NCBI GenBank assembly: GCA_934501475.1
Contig: CAKSUL010000003.1
Location: 1-64,000 of the forward strand
Reading direction: 5' to 3'
Length of the DNA: 64,000 bases
Origin: an uncultured Roseovarius sp.
GTDB lineage: Bacteria; Pseudomonadota; Alphaproteobacteria; Rhodobacterales; Rhodobacteraceae
Part shown: one piece after another, positions 54,500 to 63,098 of the stretch
Numbering within the stretch: the first letter of the stretch is position 1
How the letters are laid out: each line of letters opens with the position of its first letter
Made by a program: the position numbers and the translations under genes
Notes under the pieces: generated by a model
What the model saw: only the letters and a program-made list of their open reading frames with translations
Told to the model about the DNA's origin: nothing
Database searches by the model: none

Positions 54500-55045
54500 G
54501 TGCCGTTGCCCCATGACGACCTGGAAAACCTGATCGCGCGCATCGCCACTGGCGAGCGTGCGGCGTTTCAGGCGCTTTATTCGCGCACATCCGCGAAACT
54601 TTTCGGCATATCCCTGCGTGTCTTGAATGAGCGCGCCGAGGCCGAGGACGCGTTGCAGGAGGTGTTCGTCAAGATCTGGCACAATGCCGGGCGTTATCGC
54701 GCCAATGGTCTCAGCCCGATGACATGGCTGATCACGATCGCGCGCAACCACGCCATCGACCGGCTGCGCAAGCGCCGCGAGGGGCAGGCGGGGCTGGACA
54801 TGGTGGCCACACTGGCCGATCCCGCCCCCGGCCCCGAGGCGCAGGTGATCGCCGCGTCGGGGTGCGCGCAACTGGCGGGTTGCCTCGATGAGTTGGACGC
54901 GCCCCGCGCCGAGGCGGTGCGCCGCGCCTATCTCATGGGCGAAAGTTATGGCGAGTTGGCGGCGCGCTTTGACGTGCCGCTGAACACGATGCGGACATGG
55001 CTGCGCCGCAGCCTGCTGAAACTGAGGGAGTGCCTGACGCGATGA
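54500..55045 (+). CDS. ECF-type sigma factor
   Basis: A 181-residue sigma-70 family protein with regions 2 and 4 only. Region 2 (about 15-85) has LYSRTSAKLFGISLRVLNER, AEDALQEVFVKIWHN and SPMTWLITIARNHAIDRLRKRR. Region 4 (about 120-175) has the helix-turn-helix SYGELAARFDVPLNTMRTWL. The frame starts at a GTG at 54500. It overlaps its anti-sigma gene by 4 bases (ATGA-type, 55042-55045), the classic arrangement of an anti-sigma pair. Its regulon probably includes the fasciclin and MsrB genes downstream. Confidence 0.9.
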   Translation: MPLPHDDLENLIARIATGERAAFQALYSRTSAKLFGISLRVLNERAEAEDALQEVFVKIWHNAGRYRANGLSPMTWLITIARNHAIDRLRKRREGQAGLDMVATLADPAPGPEAQVIAASGCAQLAGCLDELDAPRAEAVRRAYLMGESYGELAARFDVPLNTMRTWLRRSLLKLRECLTR

Positions 55046-55767
55046 CCGACCCGCGCCAGCCAGAACCGGGCCAACCACGCGGCGGCGATGAGGATCGCGC
55101 CCTTGCGGGGGAATATGCCCTTGGATTGCTGTCCGCGCCCGAGGCGGCGGCGTTCGAGGCGCGTCTGGTGCATGAACCGGGCCTGCGCGCGCTTTATGCC
55201 TCATGGGCCGAGGATTTCGCCGCCCTGACCGATGACATCCCCGAGGTCACGCCCCCCGCCGCCCTGACGCGCGCAATCGAGGCGCGGTTGTTTGCGCCCA
55301 CGCCGCGCAGGGGCCGGTTAGCACTGGGTTGGCTTGTGTTTGGCTGGCTCGGGGCCGGGGTGGCGGTGGTGGCGCTGGCCCTCTGGGTCGGGCTGGGTGT
55401 GGATATGTTCACACCGCGCGCCCCGGACAAACCGGCCTATGTCGCACAGATCGCGGCCGAGGACGGATCCCTGATGGTTGCGGCCTCCTATGACGCCAAG
55501 GCGGGCGCGCTGTTCGTGGATCGTCGCGCAGGGGCGGCACCTGCCGGGCGCGCGCTGGAGCTGTGGCTGATCGTGGGGGACGCGGCCCCGGTGTCACTGG
55601 GCGTTCTGCCCGAGGCGCAACAAGGCGCGCTGCCCATCGCGCCCGAACTGCGCGCGCGCCTCTCTGCGGGCGCGGTCTTTGCCATCTCGGACGAACCCGA
55701 AGGCGGCTCACCCACCGGGGCGCCGACCGGCGCCGTTCTGGCCAGCGGGGCAATCACCGCCTCGTAA
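55042..55767 (+). CDS. Anti-sigma factor, RskA type
   Basis: A 241-residue membrane protein. The cytoplasmic N-terminal sigma-binding domain (about 20-90, AGEYALGLLSAPEAAAFEAR) has no zinc-binding H-x3-C-x2-C motif. One membrane helix follows at about residues 93-120. The periplasmic domain (from about 125) is of the RskA type, with PAYVAQIAAEDGSLMVAASY and a C-terminal ALELWLIVGDAAPVSLGVLPE. It holds the sigma factor inactive until an envelope signal causes release or proteolysis. It overlaps the sigma gene by 4 bases. Confidence 0.88.
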   Translation: MTDPRQPEPGQPRGGDEDRALAGEYALGLLSAPEAAAFEARLVHEPGLRALYASWAEDFAALTDDIPEVTPPAALTRAIEARLFAPTPRRGRLALGWLVFGWLGAGVAVVALALWVGLGVDMFTPRAPDKPAYVAQIAAEDGSLMVAASYDAKAGALFVDRRAGAAPAGRALELWLIVGDAAPVSLGVLPEAQQGALPIAPELRARLSAGAVFAISDEPEGGSPTGAPTGAVLASGAITAS

Positions 55768-56050
55768 GGGGGGCAATGGGGGATGCCGAATTGTCAAACA
55801 ATCATATCATCTTGTATTCCGTATTTAATGTAGCGCATGAATACGAATCCGGGCGCTATGAGATGCCGTTGCAAGGGCGCGGAACGCTTCCTGTCCGAAA
55901 ACCCGGACTGCGGCGAAGACCGGTGTTGAGCAGCGTCAATTCCCGCACCTGTTCAAATAAATCTCACTCCACCTGAAACTCCTTGGCGCGGGGCTGCGTG
56001 TCTTTGGGCGAGGCCGGGACAATCCTGTTCCGCCAGATGAGGAGAGACAC

Positions 56051-56623
56051 ATGAAAACCACAACAATCCTGACAGCCGCCGCCGCCCTGTGCACTGCCGC
56101 GACATTTGCGCTTGCCGAAGGCACGCCCATGACCGGCAACCCGATGGTGGGCGGCGCCGAGATGTTCGCCGACAAGAACATCATCGAGAACGCCGTGAAC
56201 TCGGCCGATCACACCACGCTGGTCGCCGCCGTCAAGGCCGCCGGTCTGGTCGAAACCCTCCAGGGCGAGGGGCCGTTCACCGTCTTTGCCCCGACCGACG
56301 CCGCCTTTGCCATGCTCAAGCCGGGCACCGTCGAAGCCCTGCTGGAACCTGGCGCCAGGGATCAGCTGACAAGGATCCTGACCTGCCATGTGGTCGGCGC
56401 GGATGCGATGGCGATGGCGATCAAGGGCATGATCGACGATGATGGCGGCGCGCATGTGGTGCCCACCCTTGGAGGGTGCATGCTGAACGCGACTTATGAG
56501 GGCGACAGGATCATGCTTGAGGATGAACAGGGCCGGGTGATCAACGTCACCATCGCCGATGTCCAGCAATCCAACGGCGTCATCCACGTGGTCGACCGGG
56601 TGATCCTGCCCGCCGCCGAGTGA
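56051..56623 (+). CDS. Exported fasciclin-domain protein
   Basis: A 190-residue protein with a signal peptide (MKTTTILTAAAALCTAATFALA) and one fasciclin (FAS1) domain: NIIENAVNSADHTTLVAAVK, GPFTVFAPTDAAFAML and the C-terminal QQSNGVIHVVDRVILPA match the family's two conserved blocks. Two Cys (ILTCHVVG and LGGCMLN) may pair. FAS1 proteins mediate adhesion or protein contacts outside the cytoplasm. It follows the anti-sigma gene by 283 bases and probably has its own promoter. In related bacteria this gene is often next to an ECF sigma pair. Confidence 0.9.
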   Translation: MKTTTILTAAAALCTAATFALAEGTPMTGNPMVGGAEMFADKNIIENAVNSADHTTLVAAVKAAGLVETLQGEGPFTVFAPTDAAFAMLKPGTVEALLEPGARDQLTRILTCHVVGADAMAMAIKGMIDDDGGAHVVPTLGGCMLNATYEGDRIMLEDEQGRVINVTIADVQQSNGVIHVVDRVILPAAE

Positions 56624-56795
56624 GCCTGTCAACCATACCTGTGGTCGTGACAGCCGCCGAAACCCTGCGGTGGAAGTAACATTGTTCACCAGGATGTGCG
56701 GGGCCGTGCCCTTGTGCGTTGGCCCCGCATGCGACATCTAAGATGGCAAATGACCTGCTTTTCGGGTCGTTTCGCCCCCACAAAGGAGCATTGCA

Positions 56796-57275
56796 ATGAC
56801 ATATCCCTCAAGACGCAGCTTTTTCGCCATGGGCGCCGCCGCCCTGTCCGTTGCCGCGCTCAGCCGTCCCGGCACCGCCGAGGGCACGTTCGAGGTGACG
56901 CGCACCGATGAGGAATGGCGCGCCATGCTGAGCGATGCGCAATATGAGGTGATGCGCAACGAAGGCACCGAGCGCGCGGGCTCGTCCCCGCTGGACAAGG
57001 TCTATGATGACGGCACCTATCACTGTCGCGGCTGTGATCTGGCGCTTTATGCCTCCGAGACGAAATTCGACAGCGGCACCGGCTGGCCCAGCTTTTATCA
57101 GTCCCTGCCGGATGCGATCGCCACCAAGGAAGACAGGAGTTTCTTTTCCACCCGCACCGAATGCCATTGCCGCCGCTGCGGCAGCCATCTGGGCCATATC
57201 TTTGACGACGGCCCGCCCCCCACTGGCAAGCGCCATTGCCTGAACGGCGTAAGCCTGGTGTTCAAGCCGGCCTGA
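56796..57275 (+). CDS. msrB: Tat-exported peptide-methionine (R)-S-oxide reductase MsrB
   Basis: A 159-residue MsrB with a twin-arginine signal (R6-R7-S-F-F, then AMGAAALSVAAL). It reduces R-methionine sulfoxide in proteins. Zinc-binding cysteines are C77, C80, C125 and C128. The substrate segment GTGWPSFYQ is present, and C148 in RHCLNGV is the catalytic Cys. As an exported copy it would repair envelope proteins, which fits with the neighbouring ECF sigma factor and fasciclin gene. A strong terminator follows. Confidence 0.93.
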   Translation: MTYPSRRSFFAMGAAALSVAALSRPGTAEGTFEVTRTDEEWRAMLSDAQYEVMRNEGTERAGSSPLDKVYDDGTYHCRGCDLALYASETKFDSGTGWPSFYQSLPDAIATKEDRSFFSTRTECHCRRCGSHLGHIFDDGPPPTGKRHCLNGVSLVFKPA

Positions 57276-57317
57276 AGCGTTTCGCCCCGGCGCGATCCGG
57301 AACCGGCCAGACAAATG

Positions 57318-57355
57318 AAAACCCGCGCCGGATATGACGTCCGGCGCGGGTTTTT
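57318..57355. terminator. Bidirectional Rho-independent terminator
   Basis: ACCCGCGCCGGA-N7-TCCGGCGCGGGT is a perfect 12-bp stem flanked by an A run on the left and T run on the right. It separates the convergent msrB and J-domain genes and can end transcription in both directions. Confidence 0.9.
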
Positions 57356-57375
57356 ACATTAAGTTATTGGCGCAA

Positions 57376-57999
57376 CTATTTGAAATTGCGGCTTTGCTTG
57401 ATCTGCTCCCAAGCCCAGACGACCTGTTGCAACTGTTCTTCCTGACTGCGGTCGCCGCCGTTGATGTCCGGATGCAGCACCTTGATCAGCGATTTGTAGG
57501 AATTGCGGATCTCGGCCTTGGTCCAGCGGTCATCGGCCTCGAGGATGTCGATGGCGCGCCGCTCGGTCGGGGGCAGGCGTTTGGAACCGCCGCGCGATTT
57601 GCCGGGGTTGCGCGTGGCATTGCCGCCCAGGACCTGCTCGGCGCCCTCGATTCCCAGGCGCGCCCAGGCCCGTGCCTCGGGGTCGGTGAACGCCTTGGTC
57701 TCGCGCTCCCACACCTTGTCCTTGGACAGTTGGGCGTTGATTTCCGCCTCGGTGGTGCCGTCAAAGAAATTCCACTTGAGGTTGTATTCGCGCACATGCT
57801 GCTGGCAGAACCAGAAGAAATCATCCAGCACATCGGGCGCCTTGGGCGCGCGATACTTGCCCGCCTCGGTGCAGCCCTCATGCTCGCAGGGGCGGGTCGA
57901 TGTCTCGGACGCCCCGGACATCCCGCGCCGGCCACGCGGGTTTTTCTTCTTGGCAGAAGAAACGGACATATCAAAGCCGAATGGATCAGATTTGGTCAT
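57376..57999 (-). CDS. J-domain protein with N-terminal Cys/His cluster
   Basis: A 207-residue protein. The J domain is C-terminal with H176-P-D178 (helix LEADDRWTKAEIRNSYKSLI before it). The N-terminal part is basic and contains C38-x4-C43 and C65-x2-H68, a possible zinc site. Such J-domain proteins are conserved in Rhodobacterales and some relatives, but the specific client is unknown. The ATG at 57999 is preferred over a GTG at 58005. It is divergent from bolA, 75 bases away. Confidence 0.88.
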   Translation of the reverse strand: MTKSDPFGFDMSVSSAKKKNPRGRRGMSGASETSTRPCEHEGCTEAGKYRAPKAPDVLDDFFWFCQQHVREYNLKWNFFDGTTEAEINAQLSKDKVWERETKAFTDPEARAWARLGIEGAEQVLGGNATRNPGKSRGGSKRLPPTERRAIDILEADDRWTKAEIRNSYKSLIKVLHPDINGGDRSQEEQLQQVVWAWEQIKQSRNFK

Positions 58000-58074
58000 G
58001 GTCACCCCTTTCCGAGTCGGAGACAGGACATTAAGCTAAAACGCAGCAAATTGAAGGGGGCTAAAAGTAAAAAA

Positions 58075-58332
58075 ATGGACAGGACGGCAGAAATCCGCGC
58101 GGCGCTGAGCGCCAATTTCGACATTCAACATCTTGAAGTCATTGATGAAAGTGAGGCGCATCGCGGTCATTCCGGCTATCAGGAGGGGGGGCAGTCACAT
58201 TTCAGGGTTTGCATCAGGTCGCCGGATTTTGCCGGTTTGACGCGCATTGCGCGTCATCGCGCGGTGCATTCGGCCATCGGCGCGCAGATGATGGGGCAGA
58301 TTCACGCGCTCACGCTCGAGATCGAGTCCTGA
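58075..58332 (+). CDS. bolA: BolA family protein
   Basis: An 85-residue protein with the BolA fold: LEVIDESEAHRGHSG, then SHFRVCIRSPDFAGLTRIARHRAVHSAI, including the conserved His and Arg for Fe-S or DNA contact with monothiol glutaredoxin. BolA proteins act in iron homeostasis and as transcription regulators. The ATG at 58075 follows AAAAGTAAAAAA, and GAAGGGGG lies about 20 bases upstream, so the ribosome-binding site is weak. It ends at the same point as the convergent DUF4177 gene. Confidence 0.9.
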   Translation: MDRTAEIRAALSANFDIQHLEVIDESEAHRGHSGYQEGGQSHFRVCIRSPDFAGLTRIARHRAVHSAIGAQMMGQIHALTLEIES

Positions 58333-58794
58333 TCAGTCGGGTTTTGCGGTCGTGGGGTCGGTCTTGTCGGTGGCGTCGCGCGCGCCGCTCTCGAACAGGG
58401 AGTGCCGGGGGGCGGCGGGTGCCGCCTGCGCCGCTGCATCTTCGGATGCGATATCAGCGGCAGGCCGGGGCGCCGCGTCGCCCTTTGCCTTGGACAGGGG
58501 CGGATCGTTGCGCTTGGGCGTGGGGCGCGTGGGCGCATCGTCCGTGACCGCGGGGTCCGCGTCCAGTTCGCGCCGGAACACCAGCAGCGTGCGATAGACC
58601 GTATGGCTTGAGGTCAGGCCCTGGCGTTCCTCGCTGGGCAGGATATCGGCGCGCTGATATTCCCAGCCCTCGGCCCCCAGCCCGTTCATCAGGCTTTGCA
58701 GCGCATGGGAAAACCGTGCCTCGGGGCCCTTTACGCCGGGCGCCTTCTGTCCCTTGGTCGGGGCGGGCAGGATCTTGTATTCATAGCGCTTCAT
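58333..58794 (-). CDS. DUF4177 domain protein with disordered tail
   Basis: A 153-residue protein with an N-terminal DUF4177 module (KRYEYKILPAPTKGQKAPGV, then LNGLGAEGWEY-like MNGLGAEGWEYQRADILPSE, and VYRTLLVFRREL). The C-terminal 80 residues are Asp-, Pro- and Ala-rich and predicted to be disordered. No signal peptide exists. DUF4177 is a small alpha/beta domain of unknown role. The start was placed at the MKRYEY codon (58794). The stop abuts the bolA stop in convergent orientation. Confidence 0.82.
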   Translation of the reverse strand: MKRYEYKILPAPTKGQKAPGVKGPEARFSHALQSLMNGLGAEGWEYQRADILPSEERQGLTSSHTVYRTLLVFRRELDADPAVTDDAPTRPTPKRNDPPLSKAKGDAAPRPAADIASEDAAAQAAPAAPRHSLFESGARDATDKTDPTTAKPD

Positions 58795-58815
58795 CGGATC
58801 GTCCAATTCTGTCGG

Positions 58816-59304
58816 TCAGGGGCGGCGGGTGCTGTTGGGGATGGCGATGGCGCGGCTCAGCGTCTTGGGCGGCAGCGGCACCCTGGCATGGGCATCGGCC
58901 ATCTTTTCCAGCCGCGCCAGGGTGTCCGCATCCATCGGTGTGACGCGCGGGCCGGTCATGTCGACATGCAGGGTCATGGATTCGCCGGTCGCCGCCAGCC
59001 AGCCATCCATGTGATGGAGTTCCTGAAGCGCGTGAAAGCGTTTGGCGTCGAAATCCACCAGCCGAAAGGTGGTGAACACCCGGTCGCCCAAATGCAGCTC
59101 GCGGATATAGCGGATGTGGAATTCCGCCGTGTAGGTGGTCAGCCTGCGCTTGGCGGCATATTCGGGCCCGAATCCGAGCGTGGGATAGACCTGATCGGCG
59201 CCGCGATCAAAGAGGACACCGTAATAGGCCATGTTGAGATGGCCGTTGAAGTCGATCCAGCCCGGTTCGATATCCATCAGTTCGGATTGAAACAGGGTGC
59301 TCAT
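58816..59304 (-). CDS. Hotdog-fold acyl-CoA thioesterase family protein
   Basis: A 162-residue protein of the 4-hydroxybenzoyl-CoA thioesterase-like hotdog fold. WIDFNGHLNMAYY contains the catalytic Asp in the pattern D-F-N-G-H-x-N, followed by the central helix YYGVLFDRGADQ and RYIRELHLGDRVFTTFRL. It would hydrolyse an acyl-CoA, but the chain type is unclear. Similar domains fused to carnitine dehydrogenases act on betainyl-CoA. It precedes gatB in reverse order and lies about 20 bases from the DUF4177 gene. Confidence 0.85.
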   Translation of the reverse strand: MSTLFQSELMDIEPGWIDFNGHLNMAYYGVLFDRGADQVYPTLGFGPEYAAKRRLTTYTAEFHIRYIRELHLGDRVFTTFRLVDFDAKRFHALQELHHMDGWLAATGESMTLHVDMTGPRVTPMDADTLARLEKMADAHARVPLPPKTLSRAIAIPNSTRRP

Positions 59305-59338
59305 GCGGTCCTCATCGGGCAGGGGGCGCGCGCGGGGG

Positions 59339-60850
59339 TCACAGGCCCAGCTTGTCGCTGACGATCTGGTTCACCGCCTTGGGATTGGCCTTGCCGCCGG
59401 TCGCCTTCATCACCTGGCCGACGAACCAGCCGGCCAGTTTCGGGTTCTGGCGGGCCTTTTCGACCTGCGCGGGATTGTCGTTGATGATCTGCGCGACCGC
59501 GGCCTCGATCGCGCCGGTATCGGTGACCTGCGTCAGCCCTTCGGTCTGCACCACTTCGGCCGGGTCGCGCCCGGTCGTGTAGGTGATCTCGAACACGTCC
59601 TTGGCGATCTTGCCGCTGATCGCGTCCGAGGCGATCAGGTCCACGATGCTGCCCAGCTGCGCCGGCGAGACCGGCGATGTCGTGATGTCCGCATCGTCCT
59701 TTTTCAGCCGGCCGAACAGCTCGTTTATCACCCAGTTGGCGGTCAGCTTGCCGTCGCGCCCGTCGGCGGCGGCCTCGAAATAGGCGGCGTTGGCCACATC
59801 CGCCGTCAGCACCGAGGCGTCATATTCGCTGAGGCCGAAATCGGTGACAAAGCGCGCCTTCTTGGCGTCGGGCAATTCGGGCAGCGAGGCGGCGATATCG
59901 TCCACCCAGGCCTGCTCGATCTCAAGGGGCAGCAGGTCGGGGTCGGGGAAATAGCGGTAATCATGCGCCTCTTCCTTCGAGCGCATCGAGCGGGTCTCGT
60001 TGCGGTCGGGATCATAGAGGCGGGTTTCCTGCGTGACGCTGCCGCCGCCTTCCAGAATGGCCATCTGGCGGCGGGCCTCGAAGTCGATCGCGGCCTGGAT
60101 AAAGCGCATCGAGTTCATGTTCTTGATCTCGCAGCGCGTGCCCAGATGGGCGAAATCCTGCGTTTCCTGGTATTTCTCATATTGGCCGGGGCGGCATACC
60201 GACACGTTCACATCCGCGCGCAGGCTGCCGTTCTGCATGTTGCCATCGCAGGTGCCCAGATAGCGCAGGATCTGGCGCAGCTTGGTGACATAGGCCGCCG
60301 CCTCTTCGGGGCCGCGAATGTCGGGGCGGCTGACGATCTCCATCAGGGCGACGCCGGTGCGGTTGAGATCGACGAAACTCATCGCGGGGTCCATGTCATG
60401 GATGGATTTGCCGGCGTCCTGCTCCATGTGGATACGCTCGACGCGCACAAGGCGCGCGATGCCGGGGCCCATGTCGACCAGGATCTCGCCCTCGCCGACA
60501 AGGGGTTCGTAAAGCTGGCTGATCTGATAGCCCTGCGGCAGGTCGGGATAGAAATAGTTCTTGCGGTCAAACGCCGATCTGAGGTTGATCTGCGCGCGCA
60601 GCCCAAGGCCGGTGCGCACTGCCTGCTCGACGCAGAATTCGTTGATCACCGGCAACATGCCGGGCATGGCCGCGTCCACGAAGGCGACGTTTGAATTGGG
60701 TTCCGCGCCGAATTGCGTCGAGGCCCCGGAAAACAGTTTCGACTTGCTGGCGATCTGGGCATGGACCTCCATCCCGATCACCAGTTCCCAGTCGTGCTTT
60801 GCGCCCGAGATCACTTTGGGTTTCGGGGTCTCATATGTCAGATCAAGCAT
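59339..60850 (-). CDS. gatB: Aspartyl/glutamyl-tRNA amidotransferase subunit B
   Basis: A 503-residue GatB, part of GatCAB, which amidates Glu-tRNA-Gln or Asp-tRNA-Asn. Characteristic are [56 protein letters not shown] and [12 protein letters not shown], and the helical C-terminal domain (GatB/YqeY) from about residue 330. Length is normal. It is probably in an operon with the thioesterase downstream. gatA and gatC are not in the window. Confidence 0.95.
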   Translation of the reverse strand: MLDLTYETPKPKVISGAKHDWELVIGMEVHAQIASKSKLFSGASTQFGAEPNSNVAFVDAAMPGMLPVINEFCVEQAVRTGLGLRAQINLRSAFDRKNYFYPDLPQGYQISQLYEPLVGEGEILVDMGPGIARLVRVERIHMEQDAGKSIHDMDPAMSFVDLNRTGVALMEIVSRPDIRGPEEAAAYVTKLRQILRYLGTCDGNMQNGSLRADVNVSVCRPGQYEKYQETQDFAHLGTRCEIKNMNSMRFIQAAIDFEARRQMAILEGGGSVTQETRLYDPDRNETRSMRSKEEAHDYRYFPDPDLLPLEIEQAWVDDIAASLPELPDAKKARFVTDFGLSEYDASVLTADVANAAYFEAAADGRDGKLTANWVINELFGRLKKDDADITTSPVSPAQLGSIVDLIASDAISGKIAKDVFEITYTTGRDPAEVVQTEGLTQVTDTGAIEAAVAQIINDNPAQVEKARQNPKLAGWFVGQVMKATGGKANPKAVNQIVSDKLGL

Positions 60851-60957
60851 GGCCGCGCGTCCTTTGGTGCTGTGGCCAGCGTTCTAGTGCAGCGCGCTGC
60901 GCGGGGCAAGAGGGCGCACCGGTGCATGCGCCCACGGGTCTGGTCTGAGTGGGGGCC

Positions 60958-62244
60958 TCAGATCGACGGCAGGCGATACATGCCGGCGGGCGAGAAGGCG
61001 ATGGTGCTGCCATCGGCCATCTGATCGGCGAACTGGGCGGCAATGGCGCGCAGGGCGGCCTGACGGCCCTCGCGCACCAGCGCGCGCCGTGACGGCAGGG
61101 GCGGCGTCAGCCCCGGCGCGCGCAGCGCCTGCGTCCAGATCAGCGGATGCAACTCGTGCAGATGATCCGCAAGGATCCAGCTGAGACAGGCGCGCAGTTC
61201 GTCGCGTTTGCCGGCAATGCCGCCATGTCGTGCGGCGGCGCGCGCGGATTTGCGCGGGGTTTCGGCGTCGGGGCCGCGCATCGACACCGCGCAGAATGAC
61301 GCCAGCAGGTTGGCGTTGTGCTGATCCGGCTTGCGCGCCAGAATATCGCGCAGCCCTTCGATGAAAAACCCGGTATCCAGCAGGGTCATCGCGCCGTGAT
61401 CCACCGCCAGCGCATCGAAATAGACCCACGCATAGGCCCCGGCCCCCCAGATGTCGCCGGTGCGCGCGGCGGTGCGGCGCGCCTCAAGCTCAAGCTGCTC
61501 GTAAGAGCCGAACCGGCTGGGCAACAGGGCCTGGCCGAGGGCGCGCATGTGGCGCGGGCTGTGCGGGTCAAGGTTGATCAGGGCCTCATAGTCATCCGCC
61601 ACCCGGCGGCGCGGATGGGGCGCGGCGGCCAGCAACGCGCATTGCGCCGCCCCCAGCGATGGCGCGTCGCGCGCGCCGCGCCTCTGCCCCTCGAGCAGCG
61701 CGGCGGCACGGGTGAAATGCGCCGCAAAGCGGTCGGCGCGGGTGGCCGCGTCGATGTCGGGATGTTCCTGGGGGGCGTTGCGCCATGCCCAGCCCAGATC
61801 GATATGCGCCATGGCCACGATCATCGCGCAGGGATACTCATCGGGGTGCTCGGCCAGCGCGGCCTCCAATGCGTCGATTCCGTCAGGCGGCGGCGCGATG
61901 CCCTCGTGCAGCGCATCCTCGGCCACGGCCACCACATCGCCGCGCGCCCCCACGGCCATCAACAACGCGGCAGATTCGCCCCCCGGCGTGGACAGGCGCA
62001 GCGCGTCGGCCTCGACGATTTCGGCTGACAGGCGGTCCCACATCTCCTGACGAGCCAATTTCTGCCCACGGTCCTGGAACTGGCCGCGGGCGATCTCTTC
62101 GTCGGTAATCTGCATCGATGGCAAGAGGATACGCCGGCTGAGCCGGTCCAGATCGACCGGCTGGTGCGCCGCGCGTTTGCGCCGCAATCCTCGCAACGGC
62201 GCAAGGCCGCTCAGGGTTCGAAGCAGGCTGGTATTTTCAGACAT
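60958..62244 (-). CDS. Conserved protein of unknown function, TPR-like
   Basis: A 428-residue, alanine- and arginine-rich soluble protein of predicted helical repeats (ALEAALAEHPDEYPCAMIVA, HMRALGQALLPSRFGSYEQL). Such spacing suggests a TPR-like solenoid, but no canonical TPR consensus holds throughout. A Gly-Trp segment (AHIDLGWAWRNAPQEHPDID) is notable. I have not recognised a named family. It stands between gatB and the lytic transglycosylase and is divergent from the latter. Confidence 0.7.
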   Translation of the reverse strand: MSENTSLLRTLSGLAPLRGLRRKRAAHQPVDLDRLSRRILLPSMQITDEEIARGQFQDRGQKLARQEMWDRLSAEIVEADALRLSTPGGESAALLMAVGARGDVVAVAEDALHEGIAPPPDGIDALEAALAEHPDEYPCAMIVAMAHIDLGWAWRNAPQEHPDIDAATRADRFAAHFTRAAALLEGQRRGARDAPSLGAAQCALLAAAPHPRRRVADDYEALINLDPHSPRHMRALGQALLPSRFGSYEQLELEARRTAARTGDIWGAGAYAWVYFDALAVDHGAMTLLDTGFFIEGLRDILARKPDQHNANLLASFCAVSMRGPDAETPRKSARAAARHGGIAGKRDELRACLSWILADHLHELHPLIWTQALRAPGLTPPLPSRRALVREGRQAALRAIAAQFADQMADGSTIAFSPAGMYRLPSI

Positions 62245-62383
62245 GCGGTGCTCTCTTTGGTGTGGTGTCGTCAGTCTGGCGCTCCATTCTGGCCAAAACG
62301 CGGCAGGCCTTTGGTGAAGGCATGGAAAAGCGGGCGATGCGCCTTGCGATTGCCTTTATGATCAAAACACGGGATTATGTGGC

Positions 62384-63076
62384 ATGAGACGGCTTTGCCT
62401 TTGTATTGTAATGATATTTTTTCCGATCACCGCCGGGGCGCAGGATGCGCAAACCGCCGCGATAGGCGCGCGTCCGCTCATGCGCCCTGCGGCGGCCGAG
62501 GTCGTGCTGCCGCCGATGCGCTGGAACAGCCATCCCGAATCCGACGAATGGACCCGCAGCGCCGTGCGCGCCTTGCGCGACCACGGCGCGCCGCTGACCC
62601 ATGTGGTGCCGCGCGATGTCGACACCTGGTGTCCGGGCTATCGTGATGCGGGCCCATCGGCGCGGCGGGCGTTCTGGGTGGGGTTCCTGTCGGCGCTGGC
62701 CAAACATGAAAGCACCTACCGCCCGCATGCGGTGGGCGGCGGCGGGCGCTGGTTCGGCCTGTTGCAGATCCTGCCCGCGACCGCGCGCCATTATGGCTGT
62801 GTGGCGGGATCGGGCGCGGCGCTCAAGGATGGGGGGGCCAACCTGTCCTGCGCCATCCGCATCCTGGCGGTGACCGTGCCGCGCGATGCGGCGATCGCCC
62901 TCAAGGACGGGCGCTGGCGCGGGGTGGCGGCGGATTGGGGCCCGCTGCGCAGCGAGAGCAAGCGCGCCGACATGGCCCGCTGGCTGCGCGCGCAGCCCTA
63001 TTGCGCGATCACCAGGTCACCCCGCCCGGTTGCGCGCCCCGCGCTGAGCCTGCCGATACGGATGGCGCGGGACTGA
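62384..63076 (+). CDS. Exported lytic transglycosylase-like protein (SLT domain)
   Basis: A 230-residue protein with a signal peptide (MRRLCLCIVMIFFPITAGAQ). The SLT-like domain begins at about residue 95, with catalytic Glu in ALAKHE109STYRPHAVG, and WFGLLQILPATARHYGC supplies the substrate-binding G-L-x-Q-I segment. It would cleave peptidoglycan glycan strands with formation of 1,6-anhydro ends. It is convergent with pepN. The role is probably cell-wall turnover. Confidence 0.88.
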   Translation: MRRLCLCIVMIFFPITAGAQDAQTAAIGARPLMRPAAAEVVLPPMRWNSHPESDEWTRSAVRALRDHGAPLTHVVPRDVDTWCPGYRDAGPSARRAFWVGFLSALAKHESTYRPHAVGGGGRWFGLLQILPATARHYGCVAGSGAALKDGGANLSCAIRILAVTVPRDAAIALKDGRWRGVAADWGPLRSESKRADMARWLRAQPYCAITRSPRPVARPALSLPIRMARD

Positions 63077-63098
63077 GCATGGCGATCCATGAGCGCGC

